Below are positions 1-8,421 of a stretch of 64,000 bases of DNA, one piece after another. The notes below the pieces were generated by a model that was not told the DNA's origin, made no database searches, and saw only the letters and a list, made by a program, of their open reading frames with translations. How positions within the stretch are numbered: position 1 is the first letter of the stretch; the number at the start of each line of letters is the position of its first letter. Made by a program: the position numbers and the translations under genes. Source of the stretch: Cyclobacteriaceae bacterium (GTDB taxonomy: Bacteria > Bacteroidota > Bacteroidia > Cytophagales > Cyclobacteriaceae); the NCBI GenBank assembly GCA_020436165.1, contig JAGQYI010000074.1, forward strand, positions 1-64,000. Reading direction: 5' to 3'.

Positions 1-74
1 ACCAGGTCAGGAGCATTCTCCTGGCCATTGGGGCCAATGCGAATAATCTTAGCCGGTGAAACGCTCGAAGCCAT
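1..74 (-). CDS. Partial CDS at window edge, unknown product (N-terminal 24 residues)
   Basis: An ATG at 74-72 opens a frame that runs without a stop to the window edge. It begins 6 bp after the fhs stop on the same strand, so it is probably the next gene of the fhs transcript. The visible N-terminus (MASSVSPAKIIRIGPNGQ) has no signal peptide. The KIIRIGPNGQE stretch vaguely resembles the start of fumarylacetoacetate-hydrolase-like proteins, but 24 residues are too few to name it. The evidence for a real gene is the tight spacing and the open frame only. Confidence 0.5.
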   Translation of the reverse strand, partial: MASSVSPAKIIRIGPNGQENAPDL

Positions 75-80
75 ATCGGT

Positions 81-1757
81 TTACGATAAGCCAGTTATGT
101 TGCCATCTTTATCAATATCAATTCCTTCTGCAGCAGGAACAGCAGGCAAACCAGGCATGCGAAGCATGGTTCCGGTTATTGGTATAACAAATCCGGCCCC
201 GGCAGCAATTTCAAACTCGCGAACAGTCAATTTGAATCCTTCAGGGCGACCTAAAAGTTTGGTGTTGTCGGAAAGTGAGTTTTGGGTTTTCGCCACACAG
301 ATGGGAAGTTTATTCAAACCAAGGCGCTTAATGGTTTCCAGACCGGCTTTGGCCTTTGGTTGAAATACCACAGAACCAGCTCCATATATTTTCTTGGCTA
401 CCTTCTCCACTTTAGCTTCAATCGACTCATTCCAGTCATAAATTGGAGAGTATTTATCCGTGCAACTTTCAGCAGCTTTCACTACCTCTTCTGCCAGCTC
501 TTTGGTTCCTTCACCTCCAAATTCCCAGCCTTCGCATAAGGCACAATGCACACCCACTTTGGCACATTCTTCTCGAATGATGTTCAATTCTTCTTCGCTA
601 TCCGTTACAAATTTGTTGATCGCAACCACAGGTGGCAAACCAAACTGCTGAATGTTCTCAATATGTTTTTCAAGGTTTCCCAGCCCCCTGCGCAATGCTT
701 CCGGGTTTGGCATTTTTAACTCTTCGCGAGGCTGGCCTCCGTGGTATTTCAATGCCCGAACGGTAGCAACTAGTACTACTGCTTTTGGTGAAATATTGCC
801 ATAGCCACATTTTATATCCAGGAACTTTTCAGCCCCAAGGTCTGCTCCAAAACCGGCCTCAGTTACGACATACTCACTCAACGACATGCCCATTTTGGTG
901 GCAATAATTGAGTTGGTACCCTGTGCAATGTTGGCAAACGGACCACCATGCAATATGGCAGGATTCCCTTCCAGTGTTTGTACCAAATTAGGTTTAATGG
1001 CATCTTTCAGAAGCGCTGCCATGGCACCATTGGCCTTAATATCGCGGGCATACACGGGTTTTCCTTCAAAGGTATCACCCACGTAGATATTACCCATTTT
1101 CTCTTTCAAATCTTCCAGATCCTTCGCCAAACAAAGAATGGCCATTATCTCAGAGGCAGCGGTAATGTTAAATCCCGCTTCGCGCAAGAAACCTCCGGTT
1201 TTACCACCCAAGCCTGATACGATCTGGCGCAAGGCACGGTCATTCATATCCATTACACGTTTCCATGAAACCGTACGCGGATCAATACCCAAACTATGTT
1301 TTGGGTTTTGAATATTGTTATCAATAAGAGCTGCTAATAAGTTATTCGCCTTTTCAATGGCAGCAAAATCACCGGTAAAATGTAGGTTGATGTCTTCCAT
1401 TGGAACCACCTGAGAATATCCGCCACCAGCAGCACCACCTTTCATTCCAAACACAGGCCCCAAGGAAGGCTCTCGTAAAACGGCTGTGGCCTTTTTCCCA
1501 ATTTTATTCAACCCTTCTACCAAACCAATAGATGTAGTGGTTTTACCTTCACCAGAAGGTGTTGGGGTAATGGCTGTTACTAAAATCATATTTGATTTCT
1601 CAACCTTCGATTCATCTATTAAAGAAAGGGGAAGTTTTGCCTTATATTTTCCATAATGCTCCAGCTTTTCTTCCGATACATCCAGCTTAGCTGCTATTTC
1701 GTTTATGTGTCGTAATTTCGCTTCCTGAGCAATTTCTAAATCTGATTTAATACTCAT
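81..1757 (-). CDS. fhs: Formate--tetrahydrofolate ligase
   Basis: Cytoplasmic enzyme that joins formate to tetrahydrofolate using ATP, giving 10-formyl-THF for purine and formyl-Met-tRNA synthesis. The 558-residue protein has the usual family length. The ATP-binding loop TPSGEGKTTT lies near residues 65-75, followed by the glycine-rich GMKGGAAGGGYSQV stretch and the family signature around FTGDFAAI. The start is ATG at 1757; an upstream gene (trmN6) diverges from it across 84 bp. A further gene follows 6 bp after its stop. Nothing about the sequence is unusual. Identification is firm from near-continuous family similarity. Confidence 0.97.
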   Translation of the reverse strand: MSIKSDLEIAQEAKLRHINEIAAKLDVSEEKLEHYGKYKAKLPLSLIDESKVEKSNMILVTAITPTPSGEGKTTTSIGLVEGLNKIGKKATAVLREPSLGPVFGMKGGAAGGGYSQVVPMEDINLHFTGDFAAIEKANNLLAALIDNNIQNPKHSLGIDPRTVSWKRVMDMNDRALRQIVSGLGGKTGGFLREAGFNITAASEIMAILCLAKDLEDLKEKMGNIYVGDTFEGKPVYARDIKANGAMAALLKDAIKPNLVQTLEGNPAILHGGPFANIAQGTNSIIATKMGMSLSEYVVTEAGFGADLGAEKFLDIKCGYGNISPKAVVLVATVRALKYHGGQPREELKMPNPEALRRGLGNLEKHIENIQQFGLPPVVAINKFVTDSEEELNIIREECAKVGVHCALCEGWEFGGEGTKELAEEVVKAAESCTDKYSPIYDWNESIEAKVEKVAKKIYGAGSVVFQPKAKAGLETIKRLGLNKLPICVAKTQNSLSDNTKLLGRPEGFKLTVREFEIAAGAGFVIPITGTMLRMPGLPAVPAAEGIDIDKDGNITGLS

Positions 1758-1841
1758 CGGTTATTTGAATTTGTTGTTCGCTAAAAATAATTTGTCGTTT
1801 GAATAGAGGGTACAATTTTAGCGAATCGTACGCAATTAGCT

Positions 1842-2567
1842 ATGGTAAAAAAGCATTATAAACCCTTTCAGTTTAAACAATTCTCCATTTCACAAGAACA
1901 TGCAGCCATGAAGGTTGGAACCGATAGCATTATGCTTGGCTCATGGGCTACCGTGAAGAAAACCGACAAGGTTTTAGACATTGGGACAGGAACAGGGCTG
2001 TTAAGCATTATGTTGTCTCAAAAGGTAGATGGGAAATGCGCAATTGATGCCATTGAGATTGATGAAGAAGCAATAATTGATGCAAAACTTAACCTGCGCA
2101 ATTCCCCCTGGCCAACTAGCATCAAGATCCAGAAAATAAGTCTTCAGGAATACCAACCAGCCAACCTGTATGACCTGATAATATGTAATCCGCCTTTTTA
2201 TATGGGTAAACAATCGAGCGATAGTGCAAGAAACAAGGCCAGAAATGCTGCTGATTCGCTTGATTTGATCACTTTATTGCAAAAGTCATCTGCACTTTTA
2301 AGGGAAAATGGAAAACTATGCATAGTGATTCCAAGCGAGATTGCAGAAAACAGTAAACATGAGGCAAAAAAATTTAATCTTCAAGTGAGTAAAATAGTAA
2401 ATGTGCGCTCCAAACCTATCAAACCAGTTAATCGAACGCTTCTTGAGTTTAAAAAAACATCAAAAGCCATAGAATCTATAAAAAATGAGCTATGTATTGA
2501 AATGGAAAATGGTTCTTATTCAACTGAATTCAAGGATCTAACAAGGGATTTTTATCTTAATTTTTGA
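1842..2567 (+). CDS. trmN6: tRNA1(Val) (adenine-N6)-methyltransferase, TrmN6/YfiC family
   Basis: Probable SAM-dependent methyltransferase that makes m6A37 in tRNA-Val, acting in the cytoplasm. The 241-residue protein shows the class I SAM fold: motif I VLDIGTGTGLLSI near residue 44 and the N6-adenine motif NPPFY near residue 115. The N-terminal FKQFSISQEHAAMKVGTDS pattern is characteristic of YfiC-type enzymes. It stands alone, divergent from fhs and 267 bp ahead of glpX. The closely related 16S/23S rRNA methyltransferases share NPPFY, but length and the N-terminal motif favour TrmN6. Confidence 0.88.
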   Translation: MVKKHYKPFQFKQFSISQEHAAMKVGTDSIMLGSWATVKKTDKVLDIGTGTGLLSIMLSQKVDGKCAIDAIEIDEEAIIDAKLNLRNSPWPTSIKIQKISLQEYQPANLYDLIICNPPFYMGKQSSDSARNKARNAADSLDLITLLQKSSALLRENGKLCIVIPSEIAENSKHEAKKFNLQVSKIVNVRSKPIKPVNRTLLEFKKTSKAIESIKNELCIEMENGSYSTEFKDLTRDFYLNF

Positions 2568-2777
2568 ACTGTATATTTTTGTATACAATTTTTCAAGTAA
2601 ATCGATCGTATATGAGTCAATTGAATTACACACAACTTACTGTTTAACAATAGTTTATTAAAAATAAATCTTGCGTCAAAATTTAAAAACAATTTTGTAT
2701 ATTCGCTTATACATTTTTTGAAGCCTTATTTTTTAAATTGAATTGGTTATCAGGCACTTAATAATCATTGCACTGAA

Positions 2778-2792
2778 TGGCATGTAAGTTGT
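2778..2792 (+). promoter_or_regulatory. Possible sigma54-type -24/-12 element upstream of glpX
   Basis: TGGCAT at 2778-2783 and TTGT at 2789-2792 place GG and GT ten bases apart, like the sigma54 consensus TGGCAC-N5-TTGC with the last C replaced by T. It sits 43 bp before the glpX start, a plausible distance. A sigma54 activator gene follows glpX. The -12 mismatch falls at a highly conserved base, so this is a weak candidate. A sigma70-like alternative (TTG at 2671, CAATTTTG at 2690-2697) exists upstream. The rest of the 2568-2834 gap is AT-rich with no gene. Confidence 0.25.
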
Positions 2793-2834
2793 CAAGAGCA
2801 TTTTATTTATAGAAAACCAACCTAAAAACTATTT

Positions 2835-3857
2835 ATGTCACCTTTTACAAAACAACCTGACAGAAACATGGCCATGGAATTGGTTCGTGTTACAGAAGCT
2901 GCTGCTATTTCCGCTGCCCGTTATATGGGCGTAGGCAATAAAGAAATTGGAGACCAGGCAGCTGTGGATGCCATGCGAGCCGTTCTGGAAACGGTAGATA
3001 TGGATGGAGTAGTAATAATAGGAGAAGGTGAAAAAGATGAAGCTCCCATGCTTTATAATGGAGAGAAAGTTGGTAATGGCAATGGCCCTAAAATGGACGT
3101 GGCGGTTGATCCCGTTGAGGGAACCCGCCTGCTAGCCAACGGAACCGCAAACTCGATAGCAGTTATTGCTGCTTCGGCAAGTGGTAGTATGTGGGTGCCT
3201 GAAGATTCGCTATACATGAAAAAGATTGTGGTAGAGGAACGCGCAAAACATGTCATTAATATTAAAGACTCACCTGCAGAAAATCTCGAAAGAATTGCGC
3301 ATGCCCTGGATAGAGATGTACATGAACTAACTGTTTTTGTGCTCGACAAACCAAGGCACAAAAAACTGATCGAAGATATTCGATCGGTGGGCGCCCGGAT
3401 ATCCCTTCATACAGATGGAGACGTAATGGGAGCTCTGATGGCAGCAATTCCGGGAACAGGTGTGGATGTGCTAATGGGTACAGGAGGAACACCTGAAGGT
3501 GTAATTGCAGCTGCTGCCGTAAAGGCACTTCGGGGAGGCATGCAAGCCATGCGCGACCCTCAACTGGAAGACGAAAAAAGAATAATAGCAGAAAAGGGAA
3601 TTGACCTGAATAAGGTACTTTATATTGACGACCTGATTCGTGCGGAAGATGCCTTCTTTGCAGCCACAGGTATAACTGAAGGCTCCTTCTTAAAAGGAGT
3701 TCATTTCGATAAAATTAAAGGTGTAACAACTCATAGTATTGTTATAAGAGCTTTATCTGGTTCTATTCGTTTGATTGAAGGTAGTCATTCGCTTAAACGA
3801 AAACTTGAATTTGGCGAAAAGGGTATGCAAGACGCTGTTAAAATGGCGAGCATGTAA
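2835..3857 (+). CDS. glpX: Class II fructose-1,6-bisphosphatase
   Basis: Hydrolyses fructose-1,6-bisphosphate to fructose-6-phosphate, a committed step of gluconeogenesis in the cytoplasm. The 340-residue protein matches the GlpX family in length. It shows the metal-binding GEGEKDEAPML near residue 62, VDPVEGTRL near residue 91, and the GTGGTPEGVIAAAA loop near residue 217. Start ATG at 2835 opens MSPFTKQPDRNMAMELVRVTE, typical of the family. The sigma54-type regulator begins 82 bp after its stop on the same strand, so the two are probably cotranscribed. Confidence 0.96.
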   Translation: MSPFTKQPDRNMAMELVRVTEAAAISAARYMGVGNKEIGDQAAVDAMRAVLETVDMDGVVIIGEGEKDEAPMLYNGEKVGNGNGPKMDVAVDPVEGTRLLANGTANSIAVIAASASGSMWVPEDSLYMKKIVVEERAKHVINIKDSPAENLERIAHALDRDVHELTVFVLDKPRHKKLIEDIRSVGARISLHTDGDVMGALMAAIPGTGVDVLMGTGGTPEGVIAAAAVKALRGGMQAMRDPQLEDEKRIIAEKGIDLNKVLYIDDLIRAEDAFFAATGITEGSFLKGVHFDKIKGVTTHSIVIRALSGSIRLIEGSHSLKRKLEFGEKGMQDAVKMASM

Positions 3858-3861
3858 TCCT

Positions 3862-3936
3862 ACGCATTTCAAGCTTCGGACTACACGTTCGAAAATAATA
3901 AAAGGCAGTCCTTCGCTTTTAAGCTACGGGCTTCAA
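3862..3936 (+). repeat. Short degenerate GCTTC/GCTAC-word repeat between glpX and the regulator
   Basis: The gap contains two imperfect copies of a short word: AGCTTCGGACTAC at 3870-3882 and AGCTACGGGCTTC at about 3922-3934. Each is near TTCAAG/TTCGC words and some are in inverted orientation. Low-complexity intergenic words of this kind recur in many Bacteroidota genomes. Here they are a small gene-free spacer. No promoter box is evident in it. Confidence 0.4.
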
Positions 3937-3939
3937 GGT

Positions 3940-5313
3940 ATGGAAAGAATAAATGCAAGTTCGTTTGTTAAGCTCATTATTGTGGGAGCTGGGAAAGGAG
4001 GAAAAGCCCTTTTGGAGCAATTGAACAATGATCCCAGTATCCAAATTCTGGGCATAGCGGATGTTGAACTGCAAAGTCAGGGAATATACCTTGCAAAAGA
4101 TCTTGGCATTCCTTTTTCCAATAATTTTATTGATTTTATAGAGAAGCATCGAAATGAGGTGGACATCATTATTGACGTAACCGGTAATCCGGACGTTCAA
4201 AAGCAGCTTTCTGACCTTAAGCCACCCCAGAGTAGAATGATTGTAGGAATAGCAGCCAAATTTATCTGGGAGTTATTGGAATCGAGGGACAATAACCGAA
4301 GGTTAAAAGAGCGGTTCGAAGCACTCAATGAGGAAATCCGTACCAGGGAACGGGAGCATGTTATTTTTGGTTCCAATCCACTCATGCAGGAAGTGGAAGA
4401 AATGGTAAGCCAGGTTGCCCCCACCCCTTCTACCGTGCTCATCACAGGCGAAACAGGAACCGGAAAAGAAATTATTGCCCAATCTATTCACGAGCAGAGC
4501 CAACTTAAAAGCAGGCCTTTCTTGAAAGTAAACTGTACTGCCTTTTCTCCTGAGCTACTGGACAGTGAACTTTTTGGTCATGTAAAAGGGGCTTTTACGG
4601 GTGCTGTTACCAACAAGATTGGCATCCTCGAAAAAGCAAACAACGGAACCCTTTTTCTGGATGAAATCGGTGATGTATCCATGGAAATGCAGGTTAAGCT
4701 CTTGCGCTACCTTCAATTTGGAGAGATACGGCCCGTAGGCTCCACAGAAACCAAAGTGGTACATACCCGAATAATTACGGCAACCAATCGCAATCTTCAA
4801 AAACTTATAGAAGAAGGCAGGTTCAGGGAAGACCTGTTTTACCGATTGAATACGTTTATGCTGGAGTTGCCACCTCTTAGAAATCGAAAAGAAGATATCC
4901 CGTTATTCGCCTACCATTTTCTTAAAAAGGCTGTGCTCAAAATCAATAAGATAGTAAACGTAATAACGCCAAAAGCATTGGAGCATTTAAGTGAATATAG
5001 CTGGCCCGGTAATTTACGCGAACTACAAAGTGTCATTGAACGGGCTGTTATTCTTACCAAAACCAATCAGATAGATAAGGAGCATCTTCCTCTTTCCATC
5101 CAATCTGTTGAAACCGGTTTTGACTTCAACAGCAGCCTGCTTAAGGCCAAAGAAAAAGCCATGGAAGTATTTGAACGGCAGGCAATTCAGCACTACCTTG
5201 TAAAAGCAAAAGGGAATATTTCACTTGCATGTGCCTATGCAAAAGTTTCAAGAAGAACGTTTTACCGCATTATGGACAAGCACAGGATTGATGCGCGAAG
5301 TTTCAAAAAATAA
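3940..5313 (+). CDS. Sigma54-dependent activator with N-terminal Rossmann (NAD(P)-binding-like) sensor
   Basis: Predicted enhancer-binding protein that opens sigma54 promoters. From the ATG at 3940 (AAGG four bases upstream) it is 457 residues; an in-frame extension back to 3775 would overlap glpX and has no homology support. Residues 10-125 form a Rossmann-like domain ([11 protein letters not shown] at the first turn, acidic IADVE after strand 2, VTGNPDVQ), instead of the usual receiver, GAF or PAS domain. A short helical linker follows. The AAA+ domain has Walker A GETGTGKE near 170, the sigma54-contact loop GAFTGA near 217 and Walker B FLDEIGDV near 240. The C-terminus is a Fis-type HTH. 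The ligand is unknown; NAD(H) or a metabolite is an inference. Confidence 0.9.
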   Translation: MERINASSFVKLIIVGAGKGGKALLEQLNNDPSIQILGIADVELQSQGIYLAKDLGIPFSNNFIDFIEKHRNEVDIIIDVTGNPDVQKQLSDLKPPQSRMIVGIAAKFIWELLESRDNNRRLKERFEALNEEIRTREREHVIFGSNPLMQEVEEMVSQVAPTPSTVLITGETGTGKEIIAQSIHEQSQLKSRPFLKVNCTAFSPELLDSELFGHVKGAFTGAVTNKIGILEKANNGTLFLDEIGDVSMEMQVKLLRYLQFGEIRPVGSTETKVVHTRIITATNRNLQKLIEEGRFREDLFYRLNTFMLELPPLRNRKEDIPLFAYHFLKKAVLKINKIVNVITPKALEHLSEYSWPGNLRELQSVIERAVILTKTNQIDKEHLPLSIQSVETGFDFNSSLLKAKEKAMEVFERQAIQHYLVKAKGNISLACAYAKVSRRTFYRIMDKHRIDARSFKK

Positions 5314-5318
5314 AAATT

Positions 5319-6143
5319 TTAGACTACACGTATTTTCTCCGGCTCTATTGTAATAAGTTTTTGCTTGTAAAGAGAGCCAATTGCTTTTTTGAATGCTTTT
5401 TTACTTAAACCAAAAATGGCCTTAATGGTTTCAGGATCGCTTTTATCGGAAACAGCCATTTGCCCACCTGCTTCCGTGAGCATTCGTAGGATCAATGCCG
5501 CATCTCCTTCTTGTGTTTCTCTACCTGGCTTACGCAGTGAGATATCCAGCTTACCATCTTCACGTACTTTTTTAACAAAACCTGTAAGTGAATCTCCCTG
5601 CTGAATAGGTTGAAACACCTCGTTTTTATAAAGCAAACCCCAACTGCAATCATTTACAAGAAGTTTATAGCCAATATCAGTTACACCTACTACCAGCGCC
5701 TTTACCTCTTGTCTCTCATCGTATTCAATGCTCGAATCTATAAACACTCCTAACTTACTCACTCCAACAATACGGCTGGTCCTGTGGTCCATTACTACTT
5801 TAACTACATATTTCGTTCCTACCTGCATAGGCTCCTGCATCTCACTTTTAGGCACAAGCAAGTGTTTTTCCAACCCCCAGTCCAAAAATGCTCCAAAGGG
5901 AGCAACATCCACTGCCTTTAATGCCGCAAATTCCCCAACTTTTGCCAAGGGTTCAAGCGTTGTTGCCACCAGCCTGTCTTCCGAGTCTTTGTACACAAAA
6001 ACCTCCACTTCATCATCAACCTCCAGGTTTTCAGCAACATATTTATTTGGCAAGAGAACCTCCTCATCGTTGTACTGTAAATAAGCACCGGGAGGAGCCA
6101 TTCTGTTTACTTTAAGTATATTGGTCTGGCCTAATTCTGCCAT
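5319..6143 (-). CDS. S1 RNA-binding domain protein, CvfB/YitL family
   Basis: A 274-residue cytoplasmic RNA-binding protein of the CvfB family, which has tandem S1-like OB folds and a C-terminal winged helix. In the sequence, S1-like blocks are seen around residues 65-135 (VGEFAALKAVDVAPFGAFLDWG) and 145-210, and the winged-helix part around 220-270 (KAIFGLSKKAFKKAIGSLYK). CvfB of Gram-positive bacteria affects virulence gene expression; the role in Bacteroidota is not established. It is convergent with the sigma54 activator (5 bp gap) and divergent from the kinase gene at 6255. Confidence 0.9.
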   Translation of the reverse strand: MAELGQTNILKVNRMAPPGAYLQYNDEEVLLPNKYVAENLEVDDEVEVFVYKDSEDRLVATTLEPLAKVGEFAALKAVDVAPFGAFLDWGLEKHLLVPKSEMQEPMQVGTKYVVKVVMDHRTSRIVGVSKLGVFIDSSIEYDERQEVKALVVGVTDIGYKLLVNDCSWGLLYKNEVFQPIQQGDSLTGFVKKVREDGKLDISLRKPGRETQEGDAALILRMLTEAGGQMAVSDKSDPETIKAIFGLSKKAFKKAIGSLYKQKLITIEPEKIRVV

Positions 6144-6178
6144 TAGAGAGAAACTTTTTCTGATTTGTAAAACTTTTG

Positions 6179-6186
6179 CAAAAGTA
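6179..6186 (-). promoter_or_regulatory. Bacteroidota -7 box TACTTTTG upstream of the CvfB-like gene
   Basis: On the minus strand the sequence reads TACTTTTG, an exact match to TAnnTTTG, 36 bp before the start codon. No convincing TTTG at the -33 position is seen, so only the -7 part is supported. Confidence 0.35.
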
Positions 6187-6230
6187 CCCGAATAATTGCA
6201 ATACCATTCAGTTCATTAAAAAGGCTTTGT

Positions 6231-6238
6231 TAGATTTG
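6231..6238 (+). promoter_or_regulatory. Bacteroidota -7 box TAGATTTG upstream of the deoxynucleoside kinase gene
   Basis: TAGATTTG matches TAnnTTTG exactly and lies 16 bp before the ATG at 6255, which would give a very short leader. The -33 element is weak (TTC rather than TTG at the expected place). Confidence 0.35.
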
Positions 6239-6254
6239 ACAAAATTTTTTCAAT

Positions 6255-6884
6255 ATGCATATAGCGGTAGCAGGAAATATAGGATCGGGCAAGACAACTC
6301 TTTGCGAAATGCTTGCCAAGCACTACAACTGGCAGGCAGAATACGAATCAGTAGAAAACAACCCTTACCTTAAGGATTTCTACAAAGATATGAGCCGTTG
6401 GGCTTTCCACCTGCAAATCTATTTTCTCAACAGCAGGTTTAACCAGGTAAATGCTATTCGGCAGGCAAAAAAGACGATTATTCAGGATCGTACCATTTAC
6501 GAAGATGCCTACATTTTTGCCGCCAACCTGCATAAATCGGGACATATAAACGAACGCGATTACCAAAGTTATCTAAGCATTTTCGAATCGATGATCAAGT
6601 TTGTGCAGCCGCCTGACCTGCTTATTTACCTGAAAGCCGACATGCCTAAACTCGTGCATCAAATTCAGAAGCGCGGGCGCGACTATGAGGATTCCATTCA
6701 ATTGGAATACCTCAAAAATCTTAATACACATTATGAAGACTGGTTGGGCTCCTACAAACTGGGTAAGCTGCTAACCATTGATGTAAACAACATGGATTTT
6801 GTAGCCAACGTAGATGATTTTGCCAAAATCATTGACCGAATTGATGTTGAACTTTTTGGCTTATTTAGTGAACCTATGAGTTAA
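6255..6884 (+). CDS. Deoxynucleoside kinase (deoxyadenosine/deoxyguanosine kinase type)
   Basis: Phosphorylates deoxynucleosides for the salvage pathway, cytoplasmic. The 209-residue protein has the P-loop GNIGSGKTTL at residues 7-16, the DRTIYEDAYIFA motif near residue 80 and a lid region KRGRDYE near 140 (R-rich). Length and motifs fit the dNK/dGK family common in Bacteroidota and Firmicutes. The stop codon overlaps by 3 bp the stop of a convergent 50-codon gene. Substrate preference (dA, dG or dC) cannot be read from the sequence. Confidence 0.92.
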   Translation: MHIAVAGNIGSGKTTLCEMLAKHYNWQAEYESVENNPYLKDFYKDMSRWAFHLQIYFLNSRFNQVNAIRQAKKTIIQDRTIYEDAYIFAANLHKSGHINERDYQSYLSIFESMIKFVQPPDLLIYLKADMPKLVHQIQKRGRDYEDSIQLEYLKNLNTHYEDWLGSYKLGKLLTIDVNNMDFVANVDDFAKIIDRIDVELFGLFSEPMS

Positions 6885-7033
6885 TCCTGTTTTTGAACCT
6901 CAGTCTTTGCTGGCTCTTTTTTATGCTTGTTCCAGGGAGCTGTAGTTCGTTGACTCATATCCCATGCTATATAGAGCACAATAGCCAAAAAAATAAGTGC
7001 TGCTGTTAAAAAAGTTTTTTGTGATTTAGTCAT
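6881..7033 (-). CDS. Small single-pass membrane protein, 50 residues, unknown
   Basis: A short frame from ATG at 7033 to a TAA at 6881 encodes 50 residues: a short basic N-terminus (MTKSQK), one hydrophobic helix (residues 8-25, FLTAALIFLAIVLYIAWD) and a charged, Lys-rich tail. It starts 8 bp downstream of the M28 peptidase stop on the same strand, so it is probably translated from the same message. The coherent membrane-protein composition and tight packing argue that it is real. No function can be named. Confidence 0.6.
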   Translation of the reverse strand: MTKSQKTFLTAALIFLAIVLYIAWDMSQRTTAPWNKHKKEPAKTEVQKQD

Positions 7034-7041
7034 TTTATAAT

Positions 7042-8337
7042 TTATCTTTTTACTTCGTCAGGGTTTATCCGGGTTGGGGTTTGCCTTCCATCTACAATTC
7101 CTTGGGCTCCAATGGCAATGGCATTTATGGTTTGCGTAATATTTTCAACGTCTAAAGTTGCCAGCTCATCGCTTACCTGGTGGTAATCCGTATCAATATC
7201 AATTTGTGTTGTACTTATGGAATGGGCAGGCACACCTAAACGAGCCAGTGTTGCATTGTCCGATCGATAAAAGAGATTTTGTTCAGGGTAAGGGTCTGCA
7301 TAAAGCGTATATTCTGTCCCGTCTAAATTATGCTCCATAATCTCGCCCAAATCAGATTTATTCCATCCTGTGAGCCAGGCTGAATTAATCCCTTCTTTCG
7401 AAGGTTTACCAATCATTTCAATGTTTATCATTGCCACAATCTTATCCGGATCCAGCTGTTTTGAAAAATATCTCGACCCAAACCCTCCTATCTCTTCAGC
7501 TGTAAAGGTTGCAAATATAAGAGTTCGTTCAGGTGTTCCTTTTTGTTTATAATAATTGGCTAGTTCAATTACCGCTGTTGTACCCGATGCATCATCATTT
7601 GCACCATTGAATATAGAATCTCCTTCAACTGGTTTCCCTATCCCCAAATGATCATAGTGAGCTGAAAAAACAACTATTTCATCCTTTTTATTTCCTTCAA
7701 TTTTTCCTACGATATTAGCAAGCTGCTTCTCCTCTGCAGCAGAACTGGCTTCTACATACAACTGATCAATCGCATTGGTATCCATTAACACAAAAACAAG
7801 GTTAGCGCTGCTTTCCGAATCTGTTGGCAATACGATTCTTGGCCTCTCCATGTACGATCGGTACCTGTTAAAGATATCCTTATGCTCCGTAGATACCATT
7901 ACGAGCAAATTGCCGTTTCTCGCAAAAGCTTCGCTTGCTTTTTTGCCAAAATCATCATTGGTGTTTATAAAACTCACCTCCACACTTTCAGTATCAGTCC
8001 ATGAAATATCGCCATCCGAAAGCCTAATAAAGTAGTTATTCTTTTCTATTAGCTTATTATTAATAACCACTTTCGACTCTTTGATTGCCACAGAAGTAGC
8101 AGTAAAACGTTGATAAAAAGAAGATAAATTATCAATAGGTTTTAGCCCTATCTCCTCAAACTCACTGGCAATAAAAGCAGCAGCTTTCTCAATGCCAGGC
8201 GTAAACGTCCTTCTCCCTTGCATTTCGTCTGAAGAAAGCGTTTCAAGAATACGTTTAACGTCCTTTTGGTCAATTCCTGAAGGAGTTGTGCAGCCAATTA
8301 AAAAGAGTGTGAGTATTAGATTTCTAACAAAGATCAT
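7042..8337 (-). CDS. Exported M28-family zinc metallopeptidase, lipoprotein
   Basis: Predicted di-zinc aminopeptidase of the M28 family, anchored as a lipoprotein: N-terminal LILTLFLIGC with lipobox Cys near residue 16. The 431 residues carry the zinc-ligand motifs AHYDHLG near 225, GANDDASGTTA near 245 and FTAEEIGGFGS near 280, plus a later HS near 380. A PA-like insert lies between the N-terminus and the catalytic core, as in many Bacteroidota members. It would act on peptides in the periplasm or at the cell surface. It is followed 8 bp later by a 50-residue membrane protein gene. Confidence 0.93.
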   Translation of the reverse strand: MIFVRNLILTLFLIGCTTPSGIDQKDVKRILETLSSDEMQGRRTFTPGIEKAAAFIASEFEEIGLKPIDNLSSFYQRFTATSVAIKESKVVINNKLIEKNNYFIRLSDGDISWTDTESVEVSFINTNDDFGKKASEAFARNGNLLVMVSTEHKDIFNRYRSYMERPRIVLPTDSESSANLVFVLMDTNAIDQLYVEASSAAEEKQLANIVGKIEGNKKDEIVVFSAHYDHLGIGKPVEGDSIFNGANDDASGTTAVIELANYYKQKGTPERTLIFATFTAEEIGGFGSRYFSKQLDPDKIVAMINIEMIGKPSKEGINSAWLTGWNKSDLGEIMEHNLDGTEYTLYADPYPEQNLFYRSDNATLARLGVPAHSISTTQIDIDTDYHQVSDELATLDVENITQTINAIAIGAQGIVDGRQTPTRINPDEVKR

Positions 8338-8421
8338 ATTTGCAAATACGGTTATATTAGTGAAATTAGCGTATAATTAGAGCCGAAACAAAAGTTTTGG
8401 GTTTAGAATAATTGTGACTGG

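Noticed and set aside
28-363. Plus-strand frame overlapping the fhs end
   Set aside because: It is antisense to fhs, whose match to formate-THF ligases is continuous; the frame has no family signature.
2570-2593. GTATA-TTTTTG-TATAC hairpin with a T run after trmN6
   Set aside because: The stem is only five A/T-rich pairs, too weak to call a terminator.
2753-2772. GGCAC and TTGCA words before glpX as a sigma54 promoter
   Set aside because: GG and GC are 15 bp apart, not 10, so the spacing is wrong.
3775-3939. Upstream extension of the sigma54 activator
   Set aside because: It overlaps the glpX coding end and lacks domain support; ATG 3940 has AAGG close upstream.
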